From Bdellovibrionales bacterium Ga0074137 (lineage in GTDB: Bacteria > Bdellovibrionota > Bdellovibrionia > Bdellovibrionales > JAMPXM01), in assembly GCA_001464715.1 (NCBI GenBank), contig LNDT01000028.1, positions 19,772 to 83,771 on the forward strand: DNA of 64,000 bases. Direction: 5' to 3'. Positions 50,678 through 58,595 of this stretch are shown one piece after another. Numbering within the stretch: position 1 is the first letter of the stretch; each line of letters opens with the position of its first letter. The position numbers and the translations under genes were made by a program. The notes beneath the pieces were generated by a model. That model made no database searches and was not told the origin of the DNA. It saw only the letters and a list, made by a program, of their open reading frames with translations.

Positions 50678-51974
50678 TGATTTTCCTTTTCAGGGTCTGC
50701 CTCGTCGCCCAATAGGCGCCAAGAGCACACAGACTGACCAAAAGTGTCGTGCTCAGAATGTAATCGAACGGCACAACAGCGATGGAAAAAGGAACGGACT
50801 CTGCAAAGAGGCCCCCGCGATAGAAGATCCCCGAAGCATTCGCGGCCACCGTCAGTAGCGCCGACGTGACGGCTCCCGCAATGGATCCAGCAAGCCCCAA
50901 CATTGCAGCCTCAATAACGAAAAACAGTGTGACGTGACGGTGGGTGTAGCCAAGGCTTCGCCATGTTCCGGTTTCACGCGTCCGCTCTTTGACGATTTTG
51001 ATCAGAGTGTTTAGAACGCTTAAGACCGCAATGCAGAGAATAATTAGAACGACAAAATTTTTGAAGACCAGAAGCAGTGACATCACTTTCCTGTAGATTT
51101 CGCCAATGATCTTATGGTCCCGCCACTCGACGGCTTTCAATGTAAGTCCGCTGGCGGCGATCGTCTTTTGTAGCTCGGCCGCAAACGACACCGATTCGCT
51201 GGGATCTTTTAATGTCACAGAGTAGGCTGATACACTTTTCGTGTTGGCCAAAGACTGCGCCATTTCAAGCGACATCAAGGCCCATCGGCTGTCGAGATCT
51301 TTGATTCCCGCATCGACGAGACCCGTCACATTCAGATTTACGGCACTGATTTGTCCACTGGGAGTTGCTGACGAGAACTGAAGTAGCGAAGCTTCGCACT
51401 TAAAAGGACGATCGACATTTTCGTAACCGTCCATATTTCTCTTCACATGAATCGGTGGATTGGGCTTACAGCCCATGCGTCGTGCAAGCTCTTGCCCCAA
51501 TAAAACAGAATTTGGAGGCGACATTTCAAGAGGCACTCCGTAAATCGCATTCCAAAACCAAATTTTTCCGCGAATAGCTTCAGCTTTTTTCGTATCGATG
51601 CCAACGCCAAAAAAAATAGTGGATGTCGTATCATTGGCCACAAGTCCATCGACCCGAAGTGACTTAGCCCAAGCGTCGATCTTATCAGATTCGCCCAGTA
51701 TTTTCTCCAGACGCCCTTGTTGGTCTGGCGTGATCGAAAAATTCCAAGGCATCGATCGTCCGTCGGGTGTCTGAGCCATCTCGTTTTCGATATTGATATC
51801 GCCGAACATCATTTTTTGCCGTGTTTCGATGACGATCAATCGGCGAGACTGCTCGATATAACCTTCAAAAAGCACCAAGGCCACAAAACCAGCGGCCACA
51901 GACAAAATAGCCGCCAACGATTGGCGAGAGTGACGGCGAAGATTTCTGTAGGCGATTTTGAAGTAAAGGTTCAT
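50655..51974 (-). CDS. FtsX/LolC-type ABC transporter permease (second)
   Basis: The 439-residue protein has one N-terminal membrane helix (about residues 18-40), a large periplasmic domain and three C-terminal helices with the FtsX-family segment NTLIKIVKERTRETGTWRSLGYTHRHVTLFFVIE. This is the LolC/LolE/MacB-type fold that transmits ATP hydrolysis to the periplasm without moving substrate through the membrane channel. With the other permease it would form a heterodimer. The genes of the two permeases flank a LolA-like carrier gene, 9 bases upstream of this one. Confidence 0.85.
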   Translation of the reverse strand: MNLYFKIAYRNLRRHSRQSLAAILSVAAGFVALVLFEGYIEQSRRLIVIETRQKMMFGDINIENEMAQTPDGRSMPWNFSITPDQQGRLEKILGESDKIDAWAKSLRVDGLVANDTTSTIFFGVGIDTKKAEAIRGKIWFWNAIYGVPLEMSPPNSVLLGQELARRMGCKPNPPIHVKRNMDGYENVDRPFKCEASLLQFSSATPSGQISAVNLNVTGLVDAGIKDLDSRWALMSLEMAQSLANTKSVSAYSVTLKDPSESVSFAAELQKTIAASGLTLKAVEWRDHKIIGEIYRKVMSLLLVFKNFVVLIILCIAVLSVLNTLIKIVKERTRETGTWRSLGYTHRHVTLFFVIEAAMLGLAGSIAGAVTSALLTVAANASGIFYRGGLFAESVPFSIAVVPFDYILSTTLLVSLCALGAYWATRQTLKRKISENLIHT

Positions 51975-51983
51975 GGCTTTCGG

Positions 51984-52745
51984 CTATCTCGACAGACTGT
52001 TAATATTGAAGATGGCGGGCGGAAGCGAATCTAACTTTAGTTTTGAGTAGCTGAGCGTACTTTTATTCTTCCTATTCTTTACGTCGGTAATGATCATCTT
52101 GCTGATGAAGGGAACTTTCTTTCCTTGGACGACGATCGAATTTCCGTAATCGAAAGTCGCTTCTTTGAAAACTTCGCCTTGCAAAGTCATGAACGCTGCT
52201 TTTTTAGCGAGCTTTGACTTTTCTGACACCCAGTACCGGATTTGATCGTAGGTGACTTGGTCTGACTTTGCCTTCAGCAGAAGAACTTTGTGGGGCTGTC
52301 CGTCCAAAGTTTCAGTGCGTTCGATTTCGGCTGTGTAGTCGCGAGCATAGTTGGTCGATGCGATGTCGCCATTGGCGGCCTGCCCGGAAAGACGCTGCCG
52401 AGACGAAATTGCAATCGGCCGACGAAGAGACGGTTTAAAAAACCACATTGTGCGGTCGTTAAAGAGAAAAACTTCACCTTTAAATTTCGCTGGCTGAGTG
52501 GCCTCGGCCAACGCATTGACGTCGCGTGCTTTAATAACAAACGAGCGATCCGACTTTGTTCCGTTTTCGGTACTTTCGACACGGACGTTCCAAGTGACGC
52601 CCGTCGCGACGCCGCCACGGGCGCGGTCGGACGCCTCAAGAAGGTCTTCCGCCGAGTTCGCGAAAACCAAATCGGCTGACATCGGAATCAAAGCCGTAAA
52701 AATCAAAACCCTTAGAATCAAATTAGGCGAAAGAAATCGAGTCAT
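51984..52745 (-). CDS. LolA-like periplasmic lipid/lipoprotein carrier
   Basis: The ATG at 52745 has AGG eight bases upstream; an earlier ATG overlaps the permease. The 253-residue protein has a signal peptide and the layout of the outer-membrane lipoprotein-sorting family (LolA-like, PF17131): ASDRARGGVATGVTWNVRVES, FKGEVFLFNDRTMWFFKPSLRRPIAISSRQRLSGQ, YDQIRYWVSEKSKLAKKA and VPFISKMIITDVKNRKNKS. These proteins form an open half-barrel that shields acyl chains while crossing the periplasm. Being placed between two Lol-like permease genes makes a carrier role for the same cargo likely. Confidence 0.78.
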   Translation of the reverse strand: MTRFLSPNLILRVLIFTALIPMSADLVFANSAEDLLEASDRARGGVATGVTWNVRVESTENGTKSDRSFVIKARDVNALAEATQPAKFKGEVFLFNDRTMWFFKPSLRRPIAISSRQRLSGQAANGDIASTNYARDYTAEIERTETLDGQPHKVLLLKAKSDQVTYDQIRYWVSEKSKLAKKAAFMTLQGEVFKEATFDYGNSIVVQGKKVPFISKMIITDVKNRKNKSTLSYSKLKLDSLPPAIFNINSLSR

Positions 52746-52755
52746 ACGTAAGACC

Positions 52756-54063
52756 TCACTCAAGTAGTAGAAGGGCGATGCGTTCTTTCACTTTTCTTTT
52801 GACCAGCCAGCCCGAACAAACTGCAGCGATCACAATCATAGTCAGGGTGAGGCCCGCATGCATCCAAGGTTTGGTCAAAATTTTGATGAGAACAGAATAG
52901 GTGGTTCCCGCGGACTCAACCGTCCAGCCCGCCGAACTAATGATGACCGCAAGTATTTCGGAGACGAGAAGTCCCAAAAGCGACGCACCCAACGCCAGCC
53001 AGCAAGCTTCTTTCACGAAAAGACTTTTCACGCGGTCGGGCGGGAAGCCAATGGCTCGAAGTGTCCCCATCTCTTTCGCGCGCTCGAGAATCGAAATCGT
53101 CATCGAATTAACGATAATAAGACCGGACGCACCGAAGATTAGAAGAGCAAAGAAAGATCCCATCGCATAAAGGAAAGACATCGTCCCGTTATAAAAGAGC
53201 CCGATGCGGTCGTCGGTGAAGGGGTAGGCTTCAAGATCAACGCCTCGGTTTTTAAACTCGGTTCGCATGTGGTCGACAACCCGGCCAATGTCGTCATCAT
53301 TTTTTAGGAAAAGAACTTGGTGGCTCGCCCCTTGTGTCTGAAGGAGCTCGCGCACGATTTCAATCGGCGCAATGACGCTGGAATCTTCGAGGATGGGTGT
53401 TCCGGTCGAGTGTTTAAGCGCAACCGTTCCATTGATGGCATTTAAGTCGCCATCAAAAGTCCGTCCGGCCAAGACGACTTGTTTGTCGGCTGCGGCGAGC
53501 GCAGAAATTTCAGATTTATAACCTAGGATTTCGCTGACACCTTGGCTCACTGAAATCGCGTCGATGGTTTCTTTTGAACTTTTAGAAAACGACTGACCCG
53601 ACTGCAGCGCCACAAACTCAGGAGCGTGCTTTTGAACTCGTGGATGATTTCTGCTGAAATCGTCGACCTCGGGTTGGACGCCGCGGATAAAAACCGGAAT
53701 CGAGCGCGATCCGACCGAAAGAAGCGCCTGTGTTGAAAGGTAAGTTCCAGTGGTCTCGATCTGTGAAGCGATGGGTTCAAGGGATTTCGCGATCGCCTCA
53801 AGCTCGGTACCGGTCATATGGTACAGCGCCGGTTGAAGTTCGTAATTGTCGAGGCCACCTTTTTTGTAGATGGAGACGTGGCCTGTGCCGTTACCGTAGA
53901 TCAGAGGGATCTTGGCCGCGTACTCGATATTGAAAATATGGCCCGTTAGAAGAGTCAAACCGACATAAGCAATCACGATCGCAAGGCCGGTTGAGATCGT
54001 GCGCCTTGGATTTCTCTTCAGGTTTCGAAGAGCCAATATCCAGTCGAGTCGTGAATTCATCAA
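52756..54063 (-). CDS. FtsX/LolC-type ABC transporter permease (first)
   Basis: The 435-residue protein has an N-terminal helix (about 20-42), a periplasmic domain of about 230 residues and a helical bundle from about 280 with NSMTISILERAKEMGTLRAIGFPPDRVKSLFVKEA, the coupling segment of the FtsX family. It resembles the other permease only distantly, as LolC and LolE do. Its ATG overlaps the ATPase stop (ATGA) and its end overlaps the first ATG of the LolA-like gene, so the row is tightly coupled. Confidence 0.85.
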   Translation of the reverse strand: MMNSRLDWILALRNLKRNPRRTISTGLAIVIAYVGLTLLTGHIFNIEYAAKIPLIYGNGTGHVSIYKKGGLDNYELQPALYHMTGTELEAIAKSLEPIASQIETTGTYLSTQALLSVGSRSIPVFIRGVQPEVDDFSRNHPRVQKHAPEFVALQSGQSFSKSSKETIDAISVSQGVSEILGYKSEISALAAADKQVVLAGRTFDGDLNAINGTVALKHSTGTPILEDSSVIAPIEIVRELLQTQGASHQVLFLKNDDDIGRVVDHMRTEFKNRGVDLEAYPFTDDRIGLFYNGTMSFLYAMGSFFALLIFGASGLIIVNSMTISILERAKEMGTLRAIGFPPDRVKSLFVKEACWLALGASLLGLLVSEILAVIISSAGWTVESAGTTYSVLIKILTKPWMHAGLTLTMIVIAAVCSGWLVKRKVKERIALLLLE

Positions 54064-54740
54064 GAAATCATTCCATCGCTGATGTGAAGCACGCGGCCAA
54101 CACGTCCGATCAGTTTCTCATCGTGCGAGCAAAAGAAGAAAGTCACATTCTTCTTGCGGTTCAGATCCAGCAGTAAATCAATAATCTTGTGAGCTGTTTT
54201 GGAATCCAGATTGGCCGTCGGCTCGTCAGCCAAAATAAGTTTTGGACGCGTCACAAGCGCACGAGCAATCGCGACCCGCTGACGCTGTCCTCCGGAAAGT
54301 CGATCTGGTAAGTGATTTTGGTGGTCCAAAATTCCTACGTCTTGGAGGGCTGTTTGCACGCGTTCGCTGCGTTCAGCGGGACTTAGCTCGGGCTGCATGA
54401 GAAGTGGGAGCTCAATATTTTCTGCGGCCGTCAATACGGGTATAAGATTGAAGGACTGGAAAATGAATCCGATTTTTCGATTGCGCAAGTGACTGAGCTC
54501 GACCTCACTCAGTGCCGAGATGTCTTGGCCATCGAAAACAATTTTTCCTTTGTCGGGAACATCGATCGATCCGATGAGATTTAACAGAGTCGATTTCCCA
54601 GACCCGGATACACCTATCAGCGCCGTGAATTCTCCAAGTGCGATTTCAAGATCGATACTTTTGAGTGCAGGGACTTCGACTTCGCCCAGCAAATATCGTT
54701 TTTCGACGCCTTTGAGGCTTACAAGAGTTTGCGATGTCAT
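54060..54740 (-). CDS. LolD-type ABC transporter ATPase
   Basis: The 226-residue protein is a single ABC domain: Walker [17 protein letters not shown] (about 37-52), Q-loop FIFQSFNLIPVLTAAENIELPL, signature [17 protein letters not shown], Walker B LILADEPTANLDS and an H-loop in FFCSHDEKL. The ENIELPL stretch is typical of the LolD/MacB group. It powers the two FtsX-type permeases encoded next. It begins 51 bases after the FeeM-PilZ gene on the same strand, without an obvious terminator between. Confidence 0.9.
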   Translation of the reverse strand: MTSQTLVSLKGVEKRYLLGEVEVPALKSIDLEIALGEFTALIGVSGSGKSTLLNLIGSIDVPDKGKIVFDGQDISALSEVELSHLRNRKIGFIFQSFNLIPVLTAAENIELPLLMQPELSPAERSERVQTALQDVGILDHQNHLPDRLSGGQRQRVAIARALVTRPKLILADEPTANLDSKTAHKIIDLLLDLNRKKNVTFFFCSHDEKLIGRVGRVLHISDGMIS

Positions 54741-54790
54741 GCTGTGAGTATAAGGAACTTCGCTCGGCGCGCAAGGCCTGCGGCTTCATT

Positions 54791-56074
54791 TCATCCGCGG
54801 TACGTTTTAGAGCCCTCTGTGAGCGATGTCAGAGTATGGGTCACGAGTTTGTCCCATGCGCTGTCGGACTTGAGGATTTTAAAACCGTAATGACCGAAAC
54901 CACTTTGCCAACAGACTTTGATTTCAAGATGAGCGAGTGTTTGCTCGCCGATTTCAACGCTCGCTCGAAAGCGTTGGCCGTCGCCTAAGCGCGCGGAGCT
55001 GAAGCCAAGAAGGCCTTGGTAGGAAATGTTTCTGACCTGAAGATCGACCCCCAGCGGCGAGATCCCGATGGTTTTTTCAAGCGGAACGATTCTCGCGGGA
55101 CAATCCGAGTCGAGTCGCACGTCCATTCGGTCGTAGGGCGTTTTTGAAGCGGACCCATTTCCGTTAAGGACCAATCGGTATTTGTTTTGTGGATAAAGTC
55201 CCTGAATGACCGATCGTTCAAAGTCGGACATGTCGCGCAGAACTGAGGTTTTTTCGCAGAAGAAGTAACTCATCAATTCTGGCGTCATGACGGGATCTGA
55301 AATCATATTGAACTGACGTTCAGGAAATTCAAAGTTGTCGATTTTATTTTCGCAGAAATACTTAAAAAGATTCTGTTCGTCCGGGTATTTCGAATAGACG
55401 GCCTTGTAGCGTGCCTGGGCTGTTCGAAGGTCGAGGCACTCGGAAATAACCGTCGCGCCGTTGGAGAACCCGTAGTTTTTCACGACACGATTTTCTAGCG
55501 CATCAAAAAGCAGAAGCGATTCGTAAAAAAAGCGACGGAACGGCTTAATGACGATCAGCTTCATGTCGATTCCAAAATACTTGGTCGTGTACTCGTACAA
55601 GTATTTCAGAAGGCCAAAGATAATTTCACGATTGTCGTTTCGGTAGGCTTCATCCAGCGTCAGCGACGAAATTTCAGCGAACCGAATTCCAGCCTGTAGA
55701 AGTCGAGAAACATCAAACGCTTTGGATGCAGGAACGCCGAAGGGACCCATTCTGAAAACGGAAAGCGTCGCAATGACGCGTCCATTGAGCACGGCAATCA
55801 GAATACTTGTGCTTGGAAGCGCATGATAGGGCGTGATGCGCATTTCGCTTTTATTGGGTTTCATCGACCCGCTGGCAACGTACGAATGGTAAAGAAGATT
55901 GAAGACTTGCTCGAGTTCTTCTTTGGTTTCAGCCAGTTTAAAGCGCAGATTCTCTGGTGGTTTGTAATCCAGCTTTACCTTCGAACGAATAAAAGTGTCG
56001 CGGGTATCCCGCGGCAGGGCCGAGAACAGCCGTGTCATTGCTTCTTTTTTTATTCGTCGAAGTCGTCGGCTCAT
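54791..56074 (-). CDS. FeeM-type N-acyl amino acid synthase fused to a PilZ domain
   Basis: The 427-residue protein has an acyltransferase domain of the GNAT/FeeM type (about residues 40-220): LAETKEELEQVFNLLYHSYV, ILIAVLNGRVIATLSVF, FAEISSLTLDEAYR, YLYEYTTKYFGIDMKLIVIKP and FYESLLLFDAL. Known FeeM enzymes join an acyl-ACP chain to an amino acid. The C-terminal part is a PilZ domain with R-x3-R (RMDVR, 316-320) and N-x-S-x2-G (NISYQG, 349-354) intact, so cyclic di-GMP binding is likely. It overlaps the methyltransferase stop by 4 bases. The donor and acceptor are unknown; a biosynthetic lipid step controlled by the second messenger is the inference. Confidence 0.75.
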   Translation of the reverse strand: MSRRLRRIKKEAMTRLFSALPRDTRDTFIRSKVKLDYKPPENLRFKLAETKEELEQVFNLLYHSYVASGSMKPNKSEMRITPYHALPSTSILIAVLNGRVIATLSVFRMGPFGVPASKAFDVSRLLQAGIRFAEISSLTLDEAYRNDNREIIFGLLKYLYEYTTKYFGIDMKLIVIKPFRRFFYESLLLFDALENRVVKNYGFSNGATVISECLDLRTAQARYKAVYSKYPDEQNLFKYFCENKIDNFEFPERQFNMISDPVMTPELMSYFFCEKTSVLRDMSDFERSVIQGLYPQNKYRLVLNGNGSASKTPYDRMDVRLDSDCPARIVPLEKTIGISPLGVDLQVRNISYQGLLGFSSARLGDGQRFRASVEIGEQTLAHLEIKVCWQSGFGHYGFKILKSDSAWDKLVTHTLTSLTEGSKTYRG

Positions 56075-56880
56075 TTCGACTTTCCTTTTTTGGCAATCGT
56101 CAAAACGACGCCCGCCGAAAGAAAAAAGCGACCACTGGCTGCAAGCGGTTCAGTTTGTTTAATCCAAGTTTCCAGCTCTTCGCGCCGACCACAAAGATCC
56201 GACTTAAAGCCCAGCGATATCTTCGCAAGAATGCCGAACGGAAGATCGGCTGTCGTAAAATTCAAAACTCGGTTTTGAACATCGACATAGCCCACTTCGT
56301 TCAAGTAGCCACCGATTTTGCGGCCGACAAAACGGTCACCGCCGCGGCCGGCCTGAAGTTTTTGTGCGTCCTTAATGAGGTCGGTAACGAATTGGCTTTC
56401 GGGGTGCTGAATGTTCAAACCATCGTCTGTGTCGAGTACACAGACGGTGCCGTTCTCATCGAGCGTTCTGTGAACATCGGCCAAAAGTTGCAGACGCTCG
56501 GGCGCGTGCTGCAAAACAAAACGCAGGTATGTAAAGTCTTGTGACTTATCATCCAAGGGAAGTTTATCGGATGTCGAATGCAAGGCACGGAAACCCAATT
56601 TGGGGTGCTCCATTTTTTGCTGCCGACAAATTTCGAGAAGTTCGGCGCTGGTGTCACACGACGTAACTTGCCCTTGCGCTGCGAGTTTGCAAAGAAGCGG
56701 CGTCAAGAATCCAGGACCGCATCCGACTTCAAGAACGCGGTGGTTTTCTTTCAAACCGCCCCATTCTTTGAGAAGCTTCGATTCCAGCGGGTAAAGGCGC
56801 TCGGCTTGCGTCCGTAAGCGCGCCAGTTCGGCGTCGCGACTCGACATGGTAGAAACATTGTAAGAACCCTTATCGCTCAT
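56071..56880 (-). CDS. SAM-dependent methyltransferase (class I)
   Basis: The 269-residue protein has the class I fold: VLEVGCGPGFLTPLLCKLA for SAM binding (about residue 50), SCDTSAELLEICRQ as the acidic loop, DFTYLRFVLQHAPERLQLLADVHRTLDENG as motif IV region. This is the PF13847/PF08241 type that often acts on small molecules such as quinones or lipids. It lies 7 bases after the ThiF-like gene and overlaps the FeeM-PilZ gene, so its substrate may be the product or precursor of that pathway. Confidence 0.85.
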   Translation of the reverse strand: MSDKGSYNVSTMSSRDAELARLRTQAERLYPLESKLLKEWGGLKENHRVLEVGCGPGFLTPLLCKLAAQGQVTSCDTSAELLEICRQQKMEHPKLGFRALHSTSDKLPLDDKSQDFTYLRFVLQHAPERLQLLADVHRTLDENGTVCVLDTDDGLNIQHPESQFVTDLIKDAQKLQAGRGGDRFVGRKIGGYLNEVGYVDVQNRVLNFTTADLPFGILAKISLGFKSDLCGRREELETWIKQTEPLAASGRFFLSAGVVLTIAKKGKSK

Positions 56881-56887
56881 GACGTCC

Positions 56888-57778
56888 TCATTTTATGAAT
56901 TCCAAAAAGCGAGTTTCTAGTTCCCCGTAATACTTGTTCGCAAAAGCGATTTTGATTCTTTGAAAGAGTCCGCGATTTCCAAAGAGCAAGCGCCGCCTTC
57001 GGTACACTCCGACATAAGGATCGAACTGTGTGAACGTCGGCGCCTGAAAAAGAGGACGACGATTCAAAATCGCGATCAACACTTCGGAAGCGACCAACGA
57101 ACCACCCAGTGTGCAACCGGTCGCGATGGAAGGCCCAGTCCCGCGCTCGACCAGCATTTCTTTGCTAAGTTTTAGGTAGCGTAAATGGAGACCTGCCGGA
57201 GCGATCCCAATCGAGAAATGAATCATCTGCCGAAACTTGCTCATGCCGGGGCGCCAGTTAAAGTACTGATCAGCCGTCATCGAGGTTGGAGAGAAAACAT
57301 GAAGCGTCGCAGAGAATCCAAGGGGTGCTGAAAGGATCACGGTTTTTCCGTGACGAGCGCAAGCGTCGTACAAAAGTCGCCGTGCTGAAAGACAGAAGAA
57401 GTCGAGGGAATCGACGACGATGTCGCAGGAAGTGACGAACTCGTCGACAGTGTCAGGTGTAATGCCCGATCGGAATTCACGGACTTCTGTCCCTGGACTT
57501 ATGTCTTGAATCATCTCTGTCATGACCTCGACTTTTGTACGGCCTAGAGTCTTGTGACTCGCGCCGATCTGTCGATTGGTGTTGGGGATGTCGAAGACAT
57601 CGATGTCGGCGATCGAGAAGCGCCCAATGCCCATGCGAGTGAGGTTGATCAGTGCCTGGCCGCCCAGTCCACCGACCCCCGCAACGGCGACGCTCTTCGC
57701 CTTAAGGGTGTTTTGTTCGGAAATCGACACGATTCCGATATTTCGCGAGAATCTCTTCCCGTACTCTTCGGCTGACAT
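56888..57778 (-). CDS. E1/ThiF-family adenylyltransferase
   Basis: The 296-residue protein has the ThiF/MoeB nucleotide motif AGVGGLGGQ (about residues 33-41), ADIDVFDIPNTNRQI with the conserved Asp, Asn, Arg and Gln, and a TSCDIVVDSLD switch strand. ThiF-type enzymes adenylate a carboxyl group, classically the C-terminus of a ubiquitin-like sulfur carrier. No ThiS- or MoaD-like protein is visible here and the zinc CxxC pairs of MoeB are missing, so it may act on a small carboxylate or a carrier coded elsewhere. It is first in the row of eight minus-strand genes. Confidence 0.82.
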   Translation of the reverse strand: MSAEEYGKRFSRNIGIVSISEQNTLKAKSVAVAGVGGLGGQALINLTRMGIGRFSIADIDVFDIPNTNRQIGASHKTLGRTKVEVMTEMIQDISPGTEVREFRSGITPDTVDEFVTSCDIVVDSLDFFCLSARRLLYDACARHGKTVILSAPLGFSATLHVFSPTSMTADQYFNWRPGMSKFRQMIHFSIGIAPAGLHLRYLKLSKEMLVERGTGPSIATGCTLGGSLVASEVLIAILNRRPLFQAPTFTQFDPYVGVYRRRRLLFGNRGLFQRIKIAFANKYYGELETRFLEFIK

Positions 57779-57904
57779 TTTCTCACACCCCTAGCCAGCG
57801 TATCGGTTCGGCATTTTGGGACATGAGGCCTAAGAGTTTAAGACCGACAAAAGAGTGTTTATCGATCCGGTATGTGCTAAGGTCCAGGTGGTTTCTTTTC
57901 GTGT

Positions 57905-58259
57905 GGGGGCGTCCCGGTTTCGACGTGGGCGCTGACGGTCAAGGAGCATGCCGGGGCGCCCGAGGTCCCCGTAAAAACGGGCAAACAAGTAATTGGCGAC
58001 AATTACGCTCCTCTCGCAGCTTAACTGATGCGAGGCATGAGACCAGGAAGTGTTTGCGGTCCTGACTCTCGTGTAACTTTAGCGAACTCGTTCCAACCGT
58101 GTTTTCTCCAGGCGGTTGGGATTAAAAATGCTGGGGGAGGGATGAGAGAAAGTTTGTCGATGGACGCTTTCTCATCGCCCTTAAAACATCGACTAAGCAT
58201 GTAGTCGCCTTGATTCTGATCGCTTGCGGACGGGAGTTCGACTCTCCCCGCCTCCACCA
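57905..58259 (+). ncRNA. ssrA: Transfer-messenger RNA
   Basis: The 5' end GGGGGCG pairs with CGCCTCC before ACCA at the 3' end, and the T-arm GGGAG-TTCGACT-CTCCC is present. The tag frame ends AAT TAC GCT CCT CTC GCA GCT TAA, giving NYAPLAA. In that frame the likely tag is GKQVIGDNYAPLAA, from GGC at 57980 to TAA at 58022-58024; the first codon is inferred. ClpXP, encoded at 10-12 kb, would degrade tagged proteins. A terminator follows. Confidence 0.95.
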
Positions 58260-58273
58260 ATTTTTTTTACACA

Positions 58274-58311
58274 ACAAAAAGATTTTCCCCCAACGGGGGA
58301 GGATCTTTTTG
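58274..58311 (+). terminator. Rho-independent terminator after tmRNA
   Basis: CAAAAAGAT...CCCCC-AAC-GGGGG...ATCTTTTTG forms a long stem ending in a T-run (58306-58316), 15 bases after the tmRNA CCA. The A-run on the left side lets it work in the other direction too. Confidence 0.85.
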
Positions 58312-58595
58312 TTTTTGAGCATCGGTCGTGCAGGGAGAGCCGAAGTGCTGTGTAAGCCGCGGACGGAGTTCTTGTGCGTTGCTGCGGACGCCAGAGGCGT
58401 CGGTAGCGATGCGCAAAGCGAGCATCGGCGAGGAGACTTGCGACGACCCGAGCGGAGCTTCCGAGTTTCGCGGCGCTCGATGCGCCGTGAAACGAGCCGA
58501 CAGGAAGTAAAGAGACGGCGGAAATTCACTGAGCTTATCGAGATCATGGATCAAGTTCGCCATTTCGTCGCGTCGAATTGCTTACGAACGCAGTT

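Noticed and set aside
58321..58595. Small genes between tmRNA and lipoprotein B
   Set aside because: Frames on both strands are short, overlap each other, and have no start signals or family features.
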